Made by a program: the position numbers and the translations under genes. A model generated the notes under the pieces. That model made no database searches, was not told where the DNA came from, and worked only from the letters and a program-made list of their open reading frames with translations. From Piscicola geometra (lineage: Eukaryota > Annelida > Clitellata > Hirudinida > Piscicolidae), in contig OX030965.1 of NCBI GenBank assembly GCA_943735955.1, positions 5,402,503 through 5,466,502 of the forward strand: 64,000 nucleotides of DNA, in the 5' to 3' direction. This document shows positions 49,285-63,288 of the stretch, piece after piece; positions within the stretch are counted from its first letter, which is position 1; the number at the start of each line of letters is the position of its first letter.

Positions 49285-49784
49285 GAATGTCTTGTGGGCG
49301 CTAGCACTTGCATTATTTTTTTACTTTCATTTTTTTATATTTATTTTTTTATCATTTTTCATTTAATATTACTTGTTTTGGTTTTAGTTTTATTATTATT
49401 TTTTTGTCTTTATACTTTTATTTAGCAATTATTTTCATCTTCTATAGGCTCTTTCTGTATCTTGATATTTTAATTCTTTTTCATTCGCCACAAATTTAAA
49501 GGGCATAAAATGTTTTTTTGGATATAAAAGTTTAAAACAGTCGATTTAAAAAAATGATACAATTAATAATACAAGTGATATAATAAAAATGCCAGATTTT
49601 GCATATATTTAATATCTACAATAAAAAAGGCTTTGTGAGTGCGTTAACCCTAACTTACTATGGTCCTTTAACATTAATTTTGGCGCTTAAAAAGTCAATT
49701 TTTTAAAGAAATAATAGAAAATAATCATCAATATTAAATTTTAAAAATATATTCAAACATAAAATAATAAAAGTCAAGGGGGGT
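49285..49784. other. Spacer between NAA50 and the Ly6-like gene
   Basis: T-rich then A-rich sequence, with an AATAAA at about 49581 that may end NAA50 transcripts. The two genes converge here. I see nothing else. Confidence 0.5.
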
Positions 49785-50881
49785 TCAAGAGGATAGTATG
49801 TAGTTGACGACTGCGAAAAGAAGACAGCACAGCATTGCCACGGTTGATGTCGTCTGCATACGAGGAGCTCCGAGCTGACGTGTGGTTTTTTAATTAGTAG
49901 AAGTTAGTCTGATATTTTTTCTGATGTGTCTTGATTTTTTTAACGTTTAAGAAGCAAAATTGATATTTAAATATAATAATTATTTAGATTTAAGACATTT
50001 TGAAAAACTATTTACCTGCTAACCCCACAATTTTAAGCCCTCAAACCACTCAACGTAACACTTCCCTCCTACATCTTCCACACCACTCACCACAACGTAG
50101 TAATTACACAGATCTCCCTGACAACACTCGTGACATTGCCAATCCAGGTACCAATCCCTGATACACAACGAGATGATGTCTCTCTGTTTGGCTTGGCAGT
50201 CGTCCAGTGTGGCACAATCCTTCGTCAAGTAGTGGATACGATTGCCACGGGGTGTCCAGTAAGGGGGGACTGTGGTGGTGCGGATGGAGGGTTTGTGGTG
50301 GTGTGTAAGGACCTAGGCTCCAGTGCAACTCATGTCTATGTAGCTCATTGGCGAGAGTGGAAATGTGCAGCCTTGAGGCTTGTACAGGTATAAACTACAA
50401 TAAGTATCCTATCTCATTATTTATATTGTTTTAACAACTTTTTGTTCTTTTTTATTAATAAAATAATTGCTGTAATTGGGGAACGATTTCCATAAGCGGA
50501 AAAACTACTTCAAAAATACCAATCTTTCATTTTTCATCTCAAACACAATCTCACTTAATTCTCTATATTCTCTCATTTCACCCATTCACTCTATTCCTTC
50601 TTCTCCTCTCTCAATACCGTCTATTCTTATGACTCATATTGAATTCTAAGACGCATGAAATTGACGTCGAATTCAACGCATATCTTTTTACATACAATTT
50701 TTCTTCACTTTCTCGTTCTATTCCCTTTGGCACTATCCAACTACCCCCCTCTGGCACTCACTCCTCCATATGACGCTGGAGTAGCAGACGTTCTGATCCT
50801 TCTCGCACTGCTTCGAAGTCTTGATGCACTTGTCTTTGTTTCCATCCTGGTCCTTGCACGAGTAGCACTCCAGAGAAGAAA
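49785..50881 (-). CDS. Ly6/uPAR-like GPI-anchored cell-surface protein (signal-peptide exon not found)
   Basis: Exons on the minus strand: 50762-50881 (LECYSCKDQDGNKDKC ... NVCYSSVIW), 50313-50378, 50091-50269 (KDCATLDDC ... CHECCQGDLCN) and 49785-49874. All phases agree. The three-finger fold is shown by the opening C-Y-x-C and the closing CC-x4-CN signature; I count 12 cysteines. The last exon encodes TTSTVAMLCCLLFAVVNYIL and a stop, a hydrophobic C-terminus typical of a GPI-anchor signal. Exon 50762-50881 begins with two bases of a split codon after a tctcacag acceptor, so at least one upstream exon with the signal peptide is missing. Candidate roles in the family include modulation of receptors or junctions, but this member cannot be assigned. 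Confidence 0.82.
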
Positions 50882-52040
50882 CTGTGAGAAATGGCAATAT
50901 AAGTGGCCGTTTTACTTTTTTTAACAATTTAGAATTAGTTTTAATTTCAATATTTTAAATTTTGTTCAAATTGTATTTTTCTGACCTGTAGAAAAGGAGA
51001 TCGCTAAGCAGAAACATAAGAATTTTAATCTCATCATGTGTAAAAACAACAACTAATAGCCTTTAATTAACCAATTAATGGTTTAATTAAACAATTTAAA
51101 CTGCAGTGCCTAATTTATATGTGTATGTTGGTTTTGATGACAATTTGGTGCTTTGTAAATATGTTTGTGTACCTGTTGATTACTTGTACCTGAGGTGGCG
51201 ATGTGCTGTCTATTTGTGTTTACAAACCTTCATACCAACGCATCAAATTTAATTCATACAATAGTATATGAAACCAGAAAATTTATTAGTATTTTTAATA
51301 AATATTATCCTAATGAATCATTTTGGATTTCTGAACTTCAGTAGGTGAATAGAGAACCAAGTGGTCAAGAGTTGGTAAAGAGATGCGCGGCACCAAGAGT
51401 CCTGTGATAAAAAAAAATTACAAATCGTACTTTAGTCCTTATGATTTGACTGGTTACGCGAAACGTTTTACTTTTTACGTTTTTTAATTTCTAAAAAAAT
51501 AATTGTTTTCAATGATTTCATACTCAACACACTTCTAACCACTGCATTCAGGCGTGAGAAGATAGGGTAATAACGACTCTAAGCTGATTTGAAAGTTTGC
51601 ATAGCCCTAATTTTGAGGCGATCAAACGCTAAAGTCCACCTAATGGTCGGCAGATGCTTTTTTGATAGCTATGCAGGGTCGTTTGAGGTGTATAAAGAGG
51701 CTACGGAAGTTTAATTGCTACTAAAAGTAAACAAGCTTTGGGAGTGTAATGGAGAATCTTTATGTGGTGAACATGCTGTAAATGTAAAATGTAAATATTG
51801 AATTTACAACATATAAACCATTAATCTCGGTAAAATATATCTTCCTGATTCAGAAACGATATAGTGGATTAGGCCGAACCCCTATTAACTTTTTCACTTT
51901 CCAAGATAAACTATTTAAAACTGAAATATAAGTGAAACTTTTCTAATAAACCCTTCAAAGACTTCCACCTGGTCAATGAAACGACTTGCAAATGAGCTGT
52001 GGACACTTTATAGCTTTGAGGCACTTTTTCCTACTGTAAT
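50882..52040. other. Upstream region of the Ly6-like gene
   Basis: AT-rich sequence that should contain the missing signal-peptide exon and the promoter. I could not pick out a start codon followed by a hydrophobic stretch and a phase-compatible donor. Confidence 0.35.
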
Positions 52041-52042
52041 AA

Positions 52043-52205
52043 GCATCATCATCACAATCATCATCGCCATCATCATCATCGTCATCATCGTTATCATCAT
52101 CATCACATCATCATCATCACAATCATTATCGTTATCATCATCATCATCATCACCATCATCATCACCATCATCATCACCATCATCATCACCATCATCATCA
52201 TTAAT
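52043..52205. repeat. ATC-type microsatellite
   Basis: Interrupted (ATC)n with CATCACCATCAT units. Asp-rich or Met-rich frames on the minus strand are artefacts. Confidence 0.9.
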
Positions 52206-52660
52206 ATCATATATTCTAATGATTCCTTTGAAGAGTTTTGATAAAAGGTAAAATGTTGATTTGCTCTGCATAGGAAACCAAACTTTCTCAACCTGCCATT
52301 AGACATTGAAGTCAAAATGCTTGTACACAGTAGAAGTGAGATCTCTATTTCTCCATTAGGCGTCTAATCAGCAGAAGATGCTCTGGAGAAGATTGAAGGT
52401 GCATGAAAAGAAGAAGATAGAAAGTTTGAGAGGGCATTGCATTTGGAATTCTAAGAGTTTTAGAAGCTTTAAAAGTTTGTGTTTATGTTTGTGTTAATGT
52501 ATTTTGAAAAGTATTGTGTTTGAGAAGAGCTAAGAAAGGAAAGATAAACACTCAAATATTGAGAGAAAAAAATTCACGACAAAAAGTAATTTTTCAAACG
52601 AGGTTATCTCTGTGGAATCTGGAAAGGAAGTGAAAGAAACACTTGGGAGGAAGGATTTGA

Positions 52661-52862
52661 GATAAAAGACACCGAATAAATAAAAGACACCGAATAAATA
52701 AAAGACACCAAATAAATAAAAGACACCGAAGAAATAAAAGACACCGAATAAATAAAAGACACCAAATAAATAAAAGACACCAAATAAATAAAAGACACCA
52801 AATAAATAAAAGACACCAAATAAATAAAAGACACCGAATAAATAAAAAACACCGAAAAAATA
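52661..52862. repeat. 18-bp minisatellite (GACACCAAATAAATAAAA)
   Basis: Eleven nearly identical copies alternate between gacaccg and gacacca variants. There are no unique spacers, so it is not CRISPR-like. The minus-strand FIYLVS-type frames come from the repeat. Confidence 0.93.
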
Positions 52863-53186
52863 AAATAGCTGAAAAAGTAAAAAGTGAAATAAAATGGAAG
52901 ATTAAAAACATTAAAAAGGCGTTAAATATGGCCAACGTGTTAACAAACACGTCCAGTTTTATCGGTTCAAGAGGGGAGGAGATTTGATGATTTTAATGAG
53001 ATAATAAGTTTAAATCATCTTTTAAGAATATTAGTTTTGTCATTTGTACGGCTGTTAATAATGACGTTTTGTGGGTTCTGATAATGATGTTGTTGTTGAT
53101 GTGAACACGTACTACTTTTTCAGCCTCTCATTATCAACCGTTCCGCTCCATTCAACCAAGAAGTATGACTACAAAGTGATCAGCAA

Positions 53187-53422
53187 CATTATCATCATCA
53201 TCATCATCATTATCACTATCATCATTATCATCATCATCATCACTATCATCATTATCATCATCATCATCACTATCATCATTATCATCATCACCATCATCGC
53301 CATGATCATCATCATCACTGTCATCATCATCATCATCATCATCACTATCATCATTATCATCATCACCATCATCGCCATCATCATCATCATCGCCATCATC
53401 ATCATCCTCATCATTTCACCAC
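53187..53422. repeat. ATC/ATT microsatellite
   Basis: Repeated atcatcatcatcactatcatcatt blocks give poly-Ile and poly-Met frames with no coding value. Confidence 0.9.
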
Positions 53423-55466
53423 CAGTGAACAAAGCAGAATCTTTAATGGCTTTCAAAACTCCAGTAATAAATAAGAGTGCAGGGAAAGAGGCGGTCGAAG
53501 GTTAAAGGAAGGAAGAGAGGAGCGATGAGTGGAAGAAGGAGGATGAAGGAATAAAGAGTAAAAGAGGGATAGGAAAGTGGATGCGGTGGACTTGAAGGGT
53601 TTTAACAAAGGGGGAAGAAAAGAAATGGAACAGAGAAAAGTAATGAATCAGGAGTGTCAAACATCCACGACCAGACTCCATCGTTCATCATTGCGTGAGT
53701 TTCGCTGCAGATTAAACTGAGGGTTTATACTGAATGGGGAGTTGGAGGGTTAGTTTTGGAGGAGGGGGATGTTTAAAAGGTGTGTAAGAAGGGGGTGTGG
53801 TGGTAATGGTTGGAGAAGAGGGTGGAAAGATGATATCTAGAAAAGGACGACATTAGCCATAGATGGGTTTATTTTGGAGAAGCACTCAAAGTAGTGCTTT
53901 TAGTTTTACTTTTTGTATTCATCACATACTAGTTGTCATTGCTTTTATACTTATCTTTAAAGTAAATACTCCGATATTATTTTTATTTATTTATTCAAAA
54001 GATGAAAATATTAATACTAAATATTATTATTGTTTCTTTTATTCTGGTTATATCTCTTATGTAGGAGACGGATAATTGGAGATTGCTCGGCAGATAAGGC
54101 TCCCAAAGTCGCTGCAAAATACAAAAGTAGAAATAGATGAAAAAGATAAAAAAGCGTCGATTTAAAGAATACTTTAAACAAACCGTTTGAAAATGGTAAC
54201 CTGAATGCATGCAGCAATCAGCAGTAAAGAATGAAATTATATTTCGGTGTGAATAAAATCTCCGAGAGAACTCCAGCGTGTAATCGCAGTAGGCAGATTG
54301 AGGCTATAAACTGTAAATATTTCGGAATTGTGTTAGTTTAAACAATTTAGAAATCGAGAAAAATATTTTTTATGTTTTTTTCTCTGGTTGGAATACATTG
54401 AAAAATTAGCATATTGTGAAAGGGAGGCCAACTGAAATTATAAAAACAAGATATTATCAAAAAATATTTTTTTATAGGTTGTTTTTTCTTATGGACATCG
54501 TAGCAGCCTACAAAATTGCGAAAATAAAAACCAAAAAAGTTGTAACCTAGGAAAAAGCCTTAGAAAACAGGGGGGAAATGTCAAATAGAAAAAAAAAAGT
54601 TTCCAAGTGAAGTCAGAGTTTTTCTGAAGAGGCTAAGGCATATGGCAGAGAAGTGAAGTGGCTTCAGTGAAGTGACGCCTCGAGAAAAATGTTTTTTTCT
54701 ATTTTTCCACTTTTAAAGTTTTTCTAAGATTTATTTTGTACTGTTAAGATATCAAGATTTTAAGTTCTTTCAAAATGTTATCTTTCAAGTAGATTTTAAA
54801 ATTAAAACTTTTTCACAACTACCTTCTTTTTTTCAACCACCAAAACCAACCATAACCCAAAAATTTACGAACATTTTAAACCCAAATCCACCAACCACCA
54901 CCAAAAACCACCAACCGCCACTCTCAACCACCAACTACAACCACCCGCAAACACCTCCTAGAGTCCATCATACTTCACGAGAGCATTATAGATGCAGAGC
55001 ACACGTCACATTAGGCCGATCTTTAAGCGCATCTGATGCACGAATGCTCCTTTCAACGTAGTGCTACCAACGCCCATACACCATCTGATACTAACTATAC
55101 TAATATGAAATACCATTTTATGTATTCATTCTTATTTTCCTATTCCACCTTACCCTACTTACCCTCCCTGCCCATCTTAGTCATCCATGTATTAAACTCT
55201 ATTGTGCAAATTCCCCTTCTTCTTTCTCAGTTTTTTATTTCTTTTCACAACTTCAAAATCACTAACTTCCATACGCATCTTGCTTTTATATTTTTACTAA
55301 CAGATTAAAATTTAAAAAATATATATAATCATTACAACATTTTAATTTTTTTTTCACCCCACTTTTATTTCTCCGCCAAACCAGCCTATCTTCTCCATCA
55401 CGTGCAAAACAACGCGTAAATGAGATAGTAAAACTACACTCAACAACAAACCAAATCTCCCGCCCT

Positions 55467-55907
55467 TTTCAGTGAGTGGATTTTTACGATCATCATCTGC
55501 ATCACTGCCTAATCATAATCATCATCATCATTATTTCCACCACCATCATCATCATCTCCACCATCATCATCTCACCCACCCCCATCATCATCATCATCAT
55601 CACCCAAACCATCATTACCAGCATCGCTGTCCCCATCTTCTCCATCCATTTGTCTTGGCCTTTCCCATCTTTTCCGTCGAGCACTACACATAATCATAAT
55701 CATCATAATCATCATCAGCACCATCATCATCATCATCAGCACCATCTTCTCCCACACCATCATCAGCACCATCACCACTCTTTCGAGCACTACACACTCA
55801 CGCGCAGACCCATTAATGACGTCATCAATCACCAAGGACAACCATCACGTGATGAAGAAACTGATAATGACTTGGAGGATATGAACGCTATTTGTATTAT
55901 TGAGTAG
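55467..55907 (+). CDS. Possible terminal exon of an unknown gene (low support)
   Basis: A good acceptor (cgcccttttcag) at 55460-55471 precedes a His-codon-rich microsatellite. One frame then stays open through ordinary-looking sequence (HYTLTRRPINDVINHQGQ, then an acidic DEETDNDLEDMNAICIIE) to a stop at 55905-55907. The last 40 residues are not low-complexity and look like a coding C-terminus. Upstream exons and homology are missing, and the same frame reads poly-Ile earlier, so the true exon may begin inside the block. I do not recognise it. Confidence 0.3.
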
Positions 55908-55984
55908 TAGGGATAACAACAAGAACAACAAGGACTGCTCAAATTTAAAATCATGATTCAAGATTTTATGTAAATGTGATGATG

Positions 55985-56176
<192 letters not shown>

Positions 56177-56579
56177 ATGATAGTGGTGGTGGTAGTGAAG
56201 TTGATGATGAACTTTCGATGAGGAGAAAGATGGTTATGATGATGATGATGAGGCTGGTGATGGAGATGGCGATGATAATATTAATGAAGCGGTGATAAAT
56301 GAAGATTGCCTACTGAACCTGTATAATCTGAAAACAAATTATTTTTATTGCCACAATTATAAATTACATCATCATTATTTCCAATAATGCCCTTCTTAAT
56401 GGTTTTACAAATATTGTGGAAGATATTGAATAATAGTATTATTGGTATATTAACATTGAAAAAGATATTGAATATTACTACTATTGGTATATTAACATTG
56501 TGAAAAATATTGAATATTACTACTATTGGCATATTAATCGCTGAAATAAATGACAGAAGAACGCGAGAAAAGACCTAAT

Positions 56580-57635
56580 ACTGCTCCGACGTTTATAACG
56601 CAATCATGAAATATTGTCTGCACGGCCAAGAGGGTGAGGTGCAAAATGATGGGTTGGAAAAAGTGAGTAATGGAAGTGGGTGTACTGGAGAATGTGTATT
56701 GCAAAAAGTTTGGGAGGGGGAGAAAAACTTATATTTTAGTAGTAAAAATTAAAACCACCAAAATCATTTAGCCTCACACATCCCAGCACCACCCCACTCT
56801 ACATTCCAAGCTGTTCCAACCACTGAGAGCTAACAAGTAAAAGTAATTTAGCTTTTAATTAATCGGGAAATTCAAAACAAAAAAAACACTTCTCTGAGGA
56901 ATATAAATATACATTTTAGCACCACCTTTAAACGAACATAGCAATAAAAATCGTAATAAAAATGATAATTAAAGTAATATAGCGCTTGATTTAGACCACT
57001 CTTGAATCCACACGCCCATCACTATTTAGACAGACGATTTATGCTACTGTTTCACTCTTCTTTTTGGAAATTTTCCCGCTTTATCGCATGTTATTACTGA
57101 AACCTGAGTTTTACGAGCCTTCCGATGCTCCACGAATATATTGCTGAATATATTTGTTTGCCAGGCATCATTCGGACAGACTGCATTGTGAGCATTAAAA
57201 TTTATTCGCAATAAGAACGTCAGAATTTGCAATAAAACTTCGCTATCTCGTGGGAATTCGCTAAATCTAATCAGTCACGTTGCTTGCCTGTTCCTGCTTT
57301 GCAAACAACGACTACTACTACTACTTCTACTACTACTAAAAATGGTGCTACTATTACTATGACCACTCTTACGACTGATATAGCTTTAATGAACGTTGAA
57401 GCTACAATCTAAAATACCAAAAAAATGCAGAATAAACTTTTTTATACTACTACTACTGCTGCAGCTATTTTGGAATAATTCAACTACAACAACTACAACA
57501 AGTAGCTCAACAAATTCAAGACCTCACGTAGTCGCGTGTAATCTACGCATAGGAAGCTTGCGACAGTGAGATCATTACCACCCCTAAACACCCATTTCAC
57601 TGACACAAGTAACACTCTTAAGCCTTCGAGTATTT
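56580..57635. other. Intergenic stretch
   Basis: It contains a short tactac-rich microsatellite at about 57310-57345. The minus-strand frame 57044-57232 (62 codons) has no motif I recognise. Nothing else is supported. Confidence 0.35.
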
Positions 57636-57645
57636 CATCCAAAAT

Positions 57646-58242
57646 ACTCATCCAACCCATTCATCCAACCCATTCATCCAACCCATTCATCCAACCCATT
57701 AATCCAACCCATTCATCCAACCCATTCATCCAATCCATTCATCCAAAATATTCATCCAACCCATTCATCCAATCCATTCATCCAACCCATTCATCCAATC
57801 CATTCATCCAACCCATTCATCCAATCCATTCATCCAACCCATTCATCCAATCCATTCATTCAATCCATTCATCCAAAATATTCATCCAACCCATTCATCC
57901 AAGCCATTCATCCAAGCCATTCATCCAACCCATTCATCCAATCCATTCATCCAACCCATTCATCCAATCCATTCATCCAACCCATTCATCCAATCCATTC
58001 ATCCAACCCATTTATCCAATCCATTCATCCAACCCATTCATCCAACCCATTCATCCAACCCATTCATCCAACCCATTCATCCAACCCATTCATCCAATCC
58101 ATTCATCCAACCCATTCATCCAATCCATTCATCCAACCCATTCATCCAACCCATTCATCCAATCCATTCATCCAACCCATTCATCCAATCCATTCATTCA
58201 ATCCATTCATCCAACCCATTCATCCAACCCATTCATCCAGTT
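57646..58242. repeat. 13-bp minisatellite (CCCATTCATCCAA)
   Basis: About 45 head-to-tail units, mainly cccattcatccaa and tccattcatccaa. Because 13 is not divisible by 3, any frame shows a 13-residue period (such as SNPFIQPIHPTHS), and the plus-strand frame stays open for about 250 codons by chance. Confidence 0.95.
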
Positions 58243-58459
58243 CCTTTGCCTGTTACATTCAGATAAATGTAATTATTTTTATAACATTTTATCACTCATC
58301 AATCTATTTATCCATCTCTAACCAACAATTCTCTCCGACCAGCATTTAAAATAAATTTCATTTCCTCCACTCACTCCATCTCTCATTCACTTATCTGTTT
58401 GTTTATCCGACCATTCATTTGGTCTTTCCGATCCACCTATCTGAAATCAATTAATTTCC

Positions 58460-58575
58460 GGTTGTAGTAGCCGCTGTAGTGGGAGAGGTGATAGTAGTTG
58501 TAGTAGTAGAATTAGTAGTAGTTTTAGTAGAAGTAGTATTATAAGTAGTAGCAGTAGTAGCAGTAGTAGTTTAAT
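58460..58575. repeat. TAG/GTA trinucleotide repeat
   Basis: Imperfect tagtagtagaagtagtag sequence. Confidence 0.8.
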
Positions 58576-59064
58576 TCACCACAGTTCAACCTTTCTCACC
58601 CACCTCCCCTCCTTCCCATCAATTTAATCTTCTGACACGTTCTAAAATGTAAGTCCTTCTTTGAGCATACTTCATAAATTTTGAAACCTTTTTATACAAT
58701 TTTGACAGTATATTTTTATCACTTGAATAAATATATAAGACTTTTATTATTGTATGTTTCTGCTTACGTGTCGTCATTTTTCATACATTCTTTATAAATT
58801 ATTCATTCGCTTTCTTCCTTCTTCTAGGCAGATTTTTCAAAATATTTTTCTTTTTTTCAGATTTTTCCATTTTTCTTTTGTAAAAATAAAACAGTATTTT
58901 TTGCACGCCACATCAAAACTACCAAGCTTTCATGAAGCGAAATCATCAACTCTTCCAAAAGCAAAAGATTGCATGACCTCTTCAGAACTCCTCTCACTCC
59001 AACCTTTTCATACCTTATCTTTTGCTCCAGTTTCACTCTCAACTTTTAATTTAGTCTTTTTTTT

Positions 59065-61101
59065 TCATTTGAATTTTTTTTGTTTTTTATCTTCACTCTT
59101 GTATTCAGCTTCTTCCGCTTCAGACAAGCTATCTGCCCTCCCATCTCCGTTGTCTCTCCAAAGGAAGCCACTATCCATTATATGCATCGACGCTGGTCTT
59201 AAACCTTGTTCGGGTTTGCGCCCTTGACACTTACTTGTCATGGAACTGTACATTTGAATGTAAAAAATACATTTGAGTTTGTTTGTATGAATGCATGCCT
59301 CTAGAAGGATGTAAATTTTTTTACTTCTTTAAGGGGGTTGAGGCATTTTGTGTGAGTGTTCATCTACTAATTATTTCTGGAGTTTATGTGTGTAGGTGTA
59401 TATTTGTGTACGTGTGTTTGTATGTGTGTTGGTACGTGTGTTTGTACGTGTTGGCATGTACTATGTAACAATACCCAAAGTTCTTTGACGGCTCCTGGAC
59501 GTGAATTGATGGATGGTGGCTTGCAGAATTTAAAAGAAATTAATGCTTCAAAATTGATTTTTCAGCATCATCCATCTACGATCCATCTTCCCAAATTGAT
59601 TTTTAAAATGCTCTTTTGCAACTATTTACAAAAAAAAGTAAAACTTTTAAAATATTTATTGACTTTTCGTTCAAATTTGATCGATTTATTAGTTTAAAAT
59701 GGAAAAAACTTTCAATTTTTTTTTAATTTATACGGGAACTACGTGCGTTTTCGTAGGCAAGTAATGTCTCTGGTGTAGAGACTAGTTTATTTGATTGAAC
59801 ATACTAAAACTTAATAAATTCAATTCAATTTGCATTGCATGTGAATGCATAAATAATTAATACAAATTCAATCAATTCATAAGGAGAATATATTTTAAAT
59901 CCACTCTAAATGCACTGACCCAAGACTGAGAATACGTGGATTTACATAATCCTGCTTAACCACATACAAAAGTAAATCTAGTTTTTTCTTATGTATCAAT
60001 GACGTAATCCAGAATCATGAAGTCACATCAGAGTAATAACAACGTTGTACAATATACTTCAATACCTGTCAGATTTGTGTCAATAGGCGGTTATATGCGT
60101 GTAGAATTATACCAAAGGGCAGTGTGCAAATAAAAATGTTCAAAACTAACACTGAGTTTGGAAATTATATGCATTTCTCAAATGAATTCAAACCCTACAC
60201 TTCCTTTCTAGTCTTAATTTTTTTACAAATACAATTTTCAACACCCACCATCAATCTCTTTACTACCACCTTTCACACCACCATCTCCTATTATTCACAC
60301 TAACACTTCCTCTCCTCCTCTACCTCCTAATTCTTTCTCTTTCCACTTCTCCTTCTTTCACTCCTCCCTCCTCACTTGCACTCCTCCTTTCACTCCTCCC
60401 TCCTCACTTGCACTCCTCCTTTCACTCCTCCCTCCTCACTTGCATTCCTCATTCTCAACGGCTGACACTTCCCTGTACCTGATTTGCCAACGGTACTTGA
60501 GACCCTTCATCCTCTTGAAGACTTGCGTCACATAGCACGTGACTCCGATGCACCCCACCCCGCCAATCAGACACAAGAACGACAACGAACCAATCAGGTA
60601 GCGACTTCCATATAAGGAAAAATGGTTGTTTGTATTTTTGTTGTTGTTGTTGTCGCCGTAATGATTTTTTGAGTTTTTATTATGTTTTTTGTTTTTTTGA
60701 TTGTTGTTTTCTTCGTTTCCGTTGTTGTTCTTGTTGTCTTCATTGTAGTAGTTAACACCAACAACTTCATAACCTCCATTGCCTCCCACGCCATTATCAC
60801 TACCCCCATCCTTAACACCAATGCCACCATTATCCTTGCCCACATTATCTTCAGCTTCCCCAAATCCCGCGTACGCATAAGGACATTTCGCCACTTTTCC
60901 CTCAACTTCGGGGTCGAAAATGGTCACGCCGTACAGGTCAGGCGGGTAGTCACACAGGTAGGTGGTCATCTGACCATGGGTCGATAGGACGGCCGTCTGT
61001 GTGCTGTTCGTCCAGCGGAGAAACTCCGCCAAGTCACAGGTGCACTCGAAAGGGTTTCCGCTGGCGTCTATTTCTTCCAGGTATTCCAGGTTTGTTAGCA
61101 C
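59065..61101 (-). CDS. 3' part of a leucine-rich-repeat transmembrane receptor (Toll-like ectodomain, no TIR seen)
   Basis: Exon 60440-61101 opens after a caaag acceptor with the end of an LRR (LTNLEYLEEIDASGNPF) and a four-Cys LRR C-cap (CTCDLAEFLRW ... YLCDYPPDLYG ... KCPY) of the type found in Toll-like receptors. A long Gly/Asn-rich linker follows, then a transmembrane helix (YLIGSLSFLCLIGGVGCIGV) and a basic tail (FKRMKGLKYRWQIRYREV). Translation either stops at TGA 60436-60438 or, using the GCAA|GTGAGG donor just before that stop, continues into 59065-59245 (tgtacag acceptor, phase-compatible), which reads SMTSKCQGRKPEQGL ... DSLSEAEEAEYKSEDKK to a stop. Either way no TIR domain is visible. 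Upstream LRR exons lie beyond 61101 and were not identified. Confidence 0.65.
60361..60450. repeat. 32-bp tandem duplication covering the LRR exon's stop/donor
   Basis: Nearly three copies of ctcctccctcctcacttgca plus ctcctcctttca lie in a row. On the minus strand each copy carries GCAAGTGAGG, the sequence that is both the stop (AAG TGA) and the candidate splice donor of the LRR gene. Only the rightmost copy is within the coding exon. Confidence 0.9.
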
Positions 61102-61270
61102 CTTTGATGGGGTGGTTGAAGAGTGAGTTTGTAGGAGAAAAAAAAAGGGCTGTGATTGTGAAGAAGGGGGTAGAAAAGTGGAGTAATATGAGGGAGTTAA
61201 ATTATTTTTACTTCATCATCGTTGTAAGACAATGTTTTTCAAAACCAACTAAACACCAACAATACATCAT

Positions 61271-61836
61271 CTCAAACTACAACACAACCAACTACCCACC
61301 AACAACCACCCACCAACAACCACCCACCAACAACCACCCACCAACAACCACCCACCAACAACCACCCACCAACAACCACCCACCAACAACCACCCACCAA
61401 CAACCACACACCAACAACACATCACCTACCAACAACCACCCACCAACAACACATCACCCACCAACAACACACCACCCACCAACAACACACCACCCACCAA
61501 CAACACATCACCCACCAACAACACACCAACCAACAACCACCCACCAACAACCACCCACCAACAACCACCCACCAACAACCACCCACCAACAACCACCCAC
61601 CAACAACCACCCACCAACAACCACCCACCAACAACCACCCACCAACAACCACCCACCAACAACCACCCACCAACAACCACCCACCATAACCACCCACCAA
61701 CAACACACCACCCACCAACAACACACCAACAACACACCAACAACACACCACCCACCAACAACACACCACCCACCAACAACACATCACCCACCAACAACAC
61801 ACCAACCAACAACCACCCACCAACAACCACCCCAAC
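61271..61836. repeat. 14-bp minisatellite (CCACCCACCAACAA)
   Basis: About 40 units with accaacaacacaccacc variants, in an intron or upstream of the LRR gene. All frames on both strands give a 14-residue periodicity. The unit length equals that of the array at 31562-31760 and both are CA/AC-rich. Confidence 0.94.
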
Positions 61837-61839
61837 TTG

Positions 61840-63288
<1,449 letters not shown>

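Noticed and set aside
52661..52862. Regular 18-bp repeats considered as a CRISPR-like array
   Set aside because: The units are contiguous with no unique spacers and the window is clearly eukaryotic.
57566..58321. 251-codon plus-strand frame with NPFIQSIHPTHS repeats
   Set aside because: It comes from a 13-bp tandem repeat. There is no signal peptide, no splice sites and no unique domain.
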